64,000 nt of DNA. It comes from JAGOUN01 sp040389005. Its GTDB lineage: Bacteria; Pseudomonadota; Gammaproteobacteria; JAGOUN01. The stretch is from assembly GCA_040389005.1 (NCBI GenBank), contig JAZKAS010000013.1, positions 31,555 to 95,554 of the forward strand, in the 5' to 3' direction. The notes beneath the pieces are model-generated. The model was not told the DNA's origin. It searched no databases and worked only from the letters and a program-made list of their open reading frames with translations. The translations under genes and the position numbers were made by a program. Shown piece by piece: positions 63,676 through 64,000 of this stretch (positions are counted from its first letter, which is position 1; every line of letters begins with the position of its first letter).

Positions 63676-64000
63676 GATATTTTCGACGAATGAATATGCC
63701 GTAGAGTCGTGTTTATGGCTGATCTTAATTTTTCTAAAACAGGCGTTTTAGCGGGTTCCATCTTGCCGATAATAATAGCTGGCGCGTCTGATAATTGACG
63801 CAACATGGTTTTTATCAAGTCTTTCTCTCTGTTGCTGAATGCAAGCGTGTTGAGAAGGTGATTTCATATTTTAAAAAGAAGATTGACAAATAGCTTTGAT
63901 ATGATAGCCTGCAATTCTCTTCCGAAAAGTCTTTCATAACATTGAAAGCAACCTAATAAAATAATAAAGAATGCTTAATACAATTAGAATAAAACTTTTT
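63676..64000. other. Unassigned sequence after the second gap
   Basis: These 325 bases hold no recognisable complete gene. A minus-strand frame (63676-63818, ending KMEPAKTPVLEKLRSAINTT) is open into the gap and may be a gene end of unknown identity. A TTGACA lies at 63883-63888, but no good -10 at the normal spacing is seen. The rest is AT-rich without clear structure. Confidence 0.35.

Noticed and set aside
63552..63818. Frames running across the second N gap
   Set aside because: The ten Ns have a nominal length, so a frame read through them has no meaning.
63883..63911. Possible strong promoter (TTGACA at 63883)
   Set aside because: No acceptable -10 hexamer lies 16-18 bases downstream; TATGAT is only 11 bases away.

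Overview
The window reads as a chromosomal segment of an AT-rich, probably host-associated gammaproteobacterium of the Legionellales type. The clues are the gene neighbourhoods rpsU-yqeY-dnaG-rpoD-tRNA-Ile(CAU), argS with an FtsN-like gene and waaF-waaC-waaG/P, together with eukaryote-like proteins (two mitochondrial-carrier family proteins and a protein ending in a WASP/WAVE-like module). This placement is inferred from gene content; no tree could be run. Two runs of ten Ns (45610-45619 and 63666-63675) mark assembly joins. The first is bordered by about 130 bases that look foreign.

Layout. 1-8.5 kb: a partial queuosine-precursor transporter gene, a protein with an internal duplication, an S24-type repressor, FtsN-like and argS genes, a DoxX-like gene, then a small accessory block (RelBE-type toxin-antitoxin, tyrosine recombinase, AlbA_2/Schlafen-type ATP-binding protein). 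8.6-12.4 kb: a glycolytic run pgk-pyk-fba on the minus strand. 12.7-16.9 kb: zinc-finger protein, then LPS inner-core genes waaF-waaC and a waaG-waaP fusion with overlapping reading frames. 16.9-20.6 kb: a TraT-like lipoprotein, a wrecked aroA, pcnB with a probable ATT start codon, and a MidA-type methyltransferase carrying an in-frame palindrome. 20.8-24.6 kb: a 1267-residue protein with coiled-coil, proline-rich, WH2-like, basic amphipathic and acidic-Trp segments, a candidate Arp2/3 activator. 24.8-29.5 kb: rpsU, yqeY, dnaG, rpoD and tRNA-Ile(CAU).

29.5-55.8 kb is an accessory region. It starts just after the tRNA gene and a broken HigBA-type module, and is bracketed by two same-orientation copies of a palindromic repeat (30.3-30.5 and 55.70-55.78 kb). 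It holds two mitochondrial-carrier proteins, two citrate synthases (one with a presequence-like N-terminus), an aconitase paralogue, a homocitrate-synthase-like enzyme fused to a cupin, two asparagine-synthase-family proteins, two Fe(II)/2-oxoglutarate oxygenases, a U32-like TIM barrel, an AzlCD-type exporter, an MFS exporter, a membrane di-iron hydroxylase and three large unknown membrane proteins. My reading, which is inference, is a dedicated tricarboxylate/amide metabolic system that may partly act in host mitochondria, or a biosynthetic cluster for an amidated, hydroxylated carboxylate.

55.8-64 kb returns to housekeeping genes: a small Cys-rich exported protein, small membrane proteins, a YheT-like hydrolase, dacB (PBP4), parB without an adjacent parA, a carboxylesterase, galU and a pgi cut by the second gap.
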